Source: Ruminococcus sp. UBA4275
GTDB taxonomy: Bacteria; Bacillota; Clostridia; Oscillospirales; Ruminococcaceae
Direction of reading: 5' to 3'
Assembly: GCA_002395085.1 (NCBI GenBank)
Contig: DGVV01000148.1
Span: 1 to 19,637, forward strand
DNA: 19,637 nucleotides
Shown: positions 16,338 through 19,637 of the stretch, piece by piece
How positions within the stretch are numbered: position 1 is the first letter of the stretch
Layout: every line of letters begins with the position of its first letter
The notes under the pieces: model-generated
What the model saw: only the letters and a program-made list of their open reading frames with translations
Database searches by the model: none
What the model was told of the DNA's origin: nothing
Translations under genes and position numbers: made by a program

Positions 16338-16408
16338 ATAGGTGTGGGCATTGTCTCCGGCTGCAAACCGGTATGCCCGATACAAATGCAGAAAGGGAAA
16401 ATGGGAAA

Positions 16409-19400
16409 ATGAAAAAAAGAAGAAGCGCAAATCCACTGTTTACAAGGGGAATCCTGCTCAGCCTGCTTACTGTTCCGGCCATGCTGTGTCCGGACATGGG
16501 CATTGTGAATGTGCCTCACGCGTCAGCAGGCGACATCAGCGGGAGGGTGATCTATGTTGCGGAGAACGGCAATGACTATACCGGCAACGGTTCGTCTGCA
16601 AGCCCCTTCCGTTCCATAAAAAAGGCCGCGGACGAGGCAACTGCCGGCACGACCGTTCTGATCCGCCCCGGCACGTACATTGAGGATGACATCCGCCCGA
16701 AGGAATCCGGCAAAGAGGATGCTATGATCATCTTCCGCCCCGAAAAGACTTCCGATATGGGCAAGGTCATCATCAAGCACAAGGATGTGTTCAACGGTTC
16801 TTCCGTGACGCCGGAGGTGCGCGCAAACTGGCTGCGCGATACCGGCTGGAGTGAGGATGAGGTGCGGCATTATGACAATGCCGGCATCGAATATTCCATT
16901 GCGGGCAGAAAGAATGAACTGACCGATGTGTTCAATCTGTTCGGCAGAGACTATATCTGGATTGAAGGCTTTGTCTTTGAGGATTACCAGTATGCCCGCA
17001 GCACCATCAATATCATGGGTACGGGCAATGTCGTGCTGAATAACCAGTTCAAGAATATCGGCTGTGTGTACAATGCACCGTGGTCATGGTCGAATCAGGG
17101 CGTTTACCGTCCGGATGTGACCATTCCGGTCGCGGGGCCGGACAATGTCATCCGCAATAACTTCTTCCAGAGTATCTACGGCGAAACACTCTGCTATGAC
17201 AACCATACCCAGAACAGCATTATCTCCGAAAACACCTTTATCGGTGCAATCGGTAAGAACGCCGGTGCAGGCGGCGCGGAATCCTCGACCCTCGGCGGCA
17301 GAGCCGACGGCAACCGCAATAACGCATTCGCCTTCAATTACTCCGGCGGATCGGTCAACGGCGGCACAATCTGGCTCGACATCAGCGTCAGAGATTTCAC
17401 CGCCGTCCGCAATGTCGCCCACAATACCGCCTATTTCATGTTCAATGAATCGGAATGCACCCGCAACTGGGCGTATGAAAATATCGTCTACAATCTGCCG
17501 CTTGATGCAAACGGGCGCATGATCGGGGACACCGGTTATTTCAGCGATTTCCATGCACAGCGCATCGAGACCGGACTGTTTTCCGCCTTCTGGGATACCG
17601 GCTCTACATGGGATGCGCACTGGGTCAATAACGTGACCTACAACCTCAAAAACGGCATCTCGCTCGACAGATCGTGGAACAATGAGGTGCGCGGCAACAT
17701 CGCCTTTGAGGACGACAACAGTATGTACAGCGCCAATGATACGACAGGCATTCTGGTCAAGGAGACTTCCGTCAACGGCTTCCATGCGTGGCACGGCATC
17801 GACCTGAAAGGCGGCGGCATCAATACCTTCCGGAATAATCTCTGGTATTCCGCGAGAAAGCCGGTGTATGTGCGGTATATGGATCCTTCGCAGCCTGCCA
17901 TTACGGTGGATGCTTTCAATGCGCAGATCGGCTCGAAAACCGAACTCGGAAAAGATCCGATGTTTGCAGATGCTGCTGCCGGCGATTTCACGCTGAAGGC
18001 AGGCAGTCCGGCAATCGGTTCCGGCGAACGCGGCGCGGACAGAGGTGCTTATGCGGTCTATCCGAAAACGAAAGTCGGCTATCAGCAGGATCTCGGTCTG
18101 ACGGAAGATGTCAATGCAAGCTTCCGTGCGCTGAATACCGCTGCACAGCCCGGCGATGTCATTGATCTGGAGCTGAAACTCAGCAAGCCTGCAAACGAAA
18201 CCATGAACTTCAAAATCACGCCCGTTGCAGGCGATGCGCAGCCAGACCGGGACTACAGCTTTGTCGATGATCCGGCTGTCACTTTCCATGCGGGCGATAC
18301 TGCAAAGACGGTTCGCGTGAAGATTCTGCCGGGCTATGACCTCGATCAGCTTCTGGTTTTCCGTCTTGTTCCCGCAGGCAGCACCCCGCTGGAAGCAGTC
18401 GGTGCGAGAGATATGCATCTGGTCAGAATCCAGAGAGCGGAAAAGCGTGTGCTGGTCATCAACAATGTGGGCGATGCAATGGGCACTTCCATTGTGGAAC
18501 TCCACAAGCCCGGCGAACTCGTCACAATCGACGCCAAATCCAGACCCGGCTATACCTTCGAGGGCTGGCAGCCCGGTATTGATGCGATGGAGGTCACGCC
18601 CGTCAGTGCGGACGGTACACGCGCTACGTTCATCATGCCGGCATATAACCAGCGCATTCAGGCGAAATGGAAGCTTAACGGGCAGTATGTTCATGTTTCG
18701 GGCATCAGCCTCAGCCGCGATTCGCTTGCCATGAATGCCGGCGATACCGAAACGATTGCGGCTGCGGTATCCCCGAATAATGCCACCGACAAGGCTGTGC
18801 TGTGGACTTCCTCCAATCCGCTGGTCGCTTCTGTGGACAAGGACGGTATGGTGACCGCCCTCTCTGAAGGTACGGCGGAGATCATTGCCAGAACACTCGA
18901 AGCCAGCGACAAGCAGTTTACCGCGAAATGCAAAGTCTCCGTCACGGGATCGCTTGCACCTGCGGGCGATGTGATCGAAGCGGAGGACTTCAATGAGCAG
19001 TCCGGCATCGACATCGAAGAATGCAAGGAAGGCGGCAGCGATGTCGCGTACATCGAAAACGGTGATTCCATCGGCTTCCACGGCATCAACTTCGGCAGAG
19101 GCTCCAGAACAATCGAATTCCGCATCGGCGCAAACAGCAGCGGCGGTGCAATCGAGGTGCATCTGGGTTCGCCGGATGGCAAGCTGATCGGCAGCATGGA
19201 TGTCAGCGGCACAGGCGGCTGGCAGAACTGGAAAACGCAGAAGTGCAGCATTGATCCCACAACCGGCGTGAACGATGTGTATTTCGTTTTCAAGGGCGGG
19301 GAAGGTTATCTGTTTAACCTGAACTGGTTCCGCATCAACTATCCCTATGAGAACGACGACCTGATGGGCGATGTCAATCTCGACGGTGCGGTCACTGTGG

Positions 19401-19540
19401 CAGATGCCGTCATGCTGCAAAAATGGCTGGTGCGGCAGAGCGATGAGCTGACCTGCTGGCGTCATGCCGATATTTGCAGCGATACCAGAATCAATGCAGC
19501 GGATCTCTCTCTGCTGAAGCAGATGCTGATGACCCAGTGA
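16409..19540 (+). CDS. Secreted multi-domain beta-helix protein with CBM6 and dockerin
   Basis: This 1043-residue exported protein has a signal peptide (about 1-40). A right-handed parallel beta-helix domain (about 48-550) follows, with the entry motif YVAENGNDYTGNGSSASPF and many N-N-F/N-T-F turns, like pectate-lyase-type or DUF1565 proteins. Then come a Calx-beta-like domain (about 565-678), an InlB-type repeat (about 681-757, GYTFEGW), a Big2 Ig-like domain (about 763-846), a CBM6-like carbohydrate-binding module (about 852-978, AYIENGDSIGF and TGGWQNWKT) and a C-terminal type I dockerin (about 986-1041). The second dockerin calcium loop is degenerate (DICSDTRINAAD, Cys at position 3 and Thr for Gly). 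I chose ATG 16409, ten bases after AAAGGGA, which puts MKKRR at the head of the signal peptide. It likely binds or cleaves a plant polysaccharide; lyase activity is not proven. Confidence 0.9.
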   Translation: MKKRRSANPLFTRGILLSLLTVPAMLCPDMGIVNVPHASAGDISGRVIYVAENGNDYTGNGSSASPFRSIKKAADEATAGTTVLIRPGTYIEDDIRPKESGKEDAMIIFRPEKTSDMGKVIIKHKDVFNGSSVTPEVRANWLRDTGWSEDEVRHYDNAGIEYSIAGRKNELTDVFNLFGRDYIWIEGFVFEDYQYARSTINIMGTGNVVLNNQFKNIGCVYNAPWSWSNQGVYRPDVTIPVAGPDNVIRNNFFQSIYGETLCYDNHTQNSIISENTFIGAIGKNAGAGGAESSTLGGRADGNRNNAFAFNYSGGSVNGGTIWLDISVRDFTAVRNVAHNTAYFMFNESECTRNWAYENIVYNLPLDANGRMIGDTGYFSDFHAQRIETGLFSAFWDTGSTWDAHWVNNVTYNLKNGISLDRSWNNEVRGNIAFEDDNSMYSANDTTGILVKETSVNGFHAWHGIDLKGGGINTFRNNLWYSARKPVYVRYMDPSQPAITVDAFNAQIGSKTELGKDPMFADAAAGDFTLKAGSPAIGSGERGADRGAYAVYPKTKVGYQQDLGLTEDVNASFRALNTAAQPGDVIDLELKLSKPANETMNFKITPVAGDAQPDRDYSFVDDPAVTFHAGDTAKTVRVKILPGYDLDQLLVFRLVPAGSTPLEAVGARDMHLVRIQRAEKRVLVINNVGDAMGTSIVELHKPGELVTIDAKSRPGYTFEGWQPGIDAMEVTPVSADGTRATFIMPAYNQRIQAKWKLNGQYVHVSGISLSRDSLAMNAGDTETIAAAVSPNNATDKAVLWTSSNPLVASVDKDGMVTALSEGTAEIIARTLEASDKQFTAKCKVSVTGSLAPAGDVIEAEDFNEQSGIDIEECKEGGSDVAYIENGDSIGFHGINFGRGSRTIEFRIGANSSGGAIEVHLGSPDGKLIGSMDVSGTGGWQNWKTQKCSIDPTTGVNDVYFVFKGGEGYLFNLNWFRINYPYENDDLMGDVNLDGAVTVADAVMLQKWLVRQSDELTCWRHADICSDTRINAADLSLLKQMLMTQ

Positions 19541-19637
19541 TTGCTCAGCCATCATCTGAAACAGGCAGCGTCCTCACAAGGGGTGCTGTCAGGCTGTCGA
19601 AAAAGGTATCGCTGCGCGATGATTATAATGGGGCGCT
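19541..19637. other. Window edge, no gene identified
   Basis: These last 97 bases hold an imperfect stem with several wobble pairs (GGCAGCGTCC with GGGGTGCTGTC, about 19564-19590) but no T-run. A TATAAT at 19624-19629 might belong to the promoter of a gene beyond the edge; no convincing -35 accompanies it. Confidence 0.3.

Noticed and set aside
17084..19555. Very long open frame on the minus strand (823 codons)
   Set aside because: It lies wholly antisense to the beta-helix gene, whose domains are clear. Its translation is rich in Cys, His and Arg with no motifs; it is a codon-bias shadow.
19560..19595. Possible terminator after the beta-helix dockerin gene
   Set aside because: The stem needs several wobble pairs and no T-run follows; not enough to call.

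Overview
The window looks like chromosomal DNA from a Gram-positive, cellulosome-forming gut or rumen anaerobe of the Ruminococcus/Oscillospiraceae type. Two secreted proteins carry type I dockerin modules, one of them also has a CBM6-like module, and the coding style (moderately GC-rich, ATGA start/stop overlaps, strong purine-rich ribosome sites) fits that group. The species cannot be fixed from the sequence. I see no rRNA, tRNA, CRISPR array, transposase or phage gene.

Left part (1-5224, + strand): an OmpR-type response regulator and a histidine kinase overlap by ATGA. They are followed by an ABC ATPase and an eight-helix double-FtsX permease, ending at a clear intrinsic terminator. This is a classic envelope-stress or antimicrobial-peptide sensing and export module. 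CTTAA direct repeats 11 bp apart sit in front of the ATPase and are a candidate response-regulator site.

Middle (5300-8160, + strand): a near-consensus promoter drives a translationally coupled pair, a two-pass exported protein with an internal signal-peptide-like segment and a secreted SGNH/GDSL hydrolase. Downstream lie a long hairpin and a short transcription unit with its own promoter, a 24-codon ORF and a terminator-like stem; it could be a leader, an sRNA or a micropeptide gene. Next (8180-11690, + strand): an ECF sigma factor overlaps a 929-residue single-pass protein whose short cytoplasmic N-terminus looks like an anti-sigma peptide and whose large outer part contains two similar sensor-like halves.

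Right part (11703-19540): a minus-strand secreted protein has two M6-like zinc protease domains flanking an internal dockerin. A minus-strand regulator (LacI-like sugar-binding domain plus AraC HTH) is interrupted by one in-frame TAG. A plus-strand secreted protein follows the order beta-helix, Calx-beta, InlB-like repeat, Big2, CBM6 and dockerin. The promoters of the two dockerin genes, on either side of the regulator, share the same unusual layout: two CACAAT boxes 21 bp apart (start to start) ending 6 bp before the -35. This suggests a local regulon in which a ligand-sensing AraC-type regulator controls a cellulosomal protease and a polysaccharide-active or binding protein. It is the most interesting inferred system in the window, and the amber codon in the regulator makes it more puzzling.
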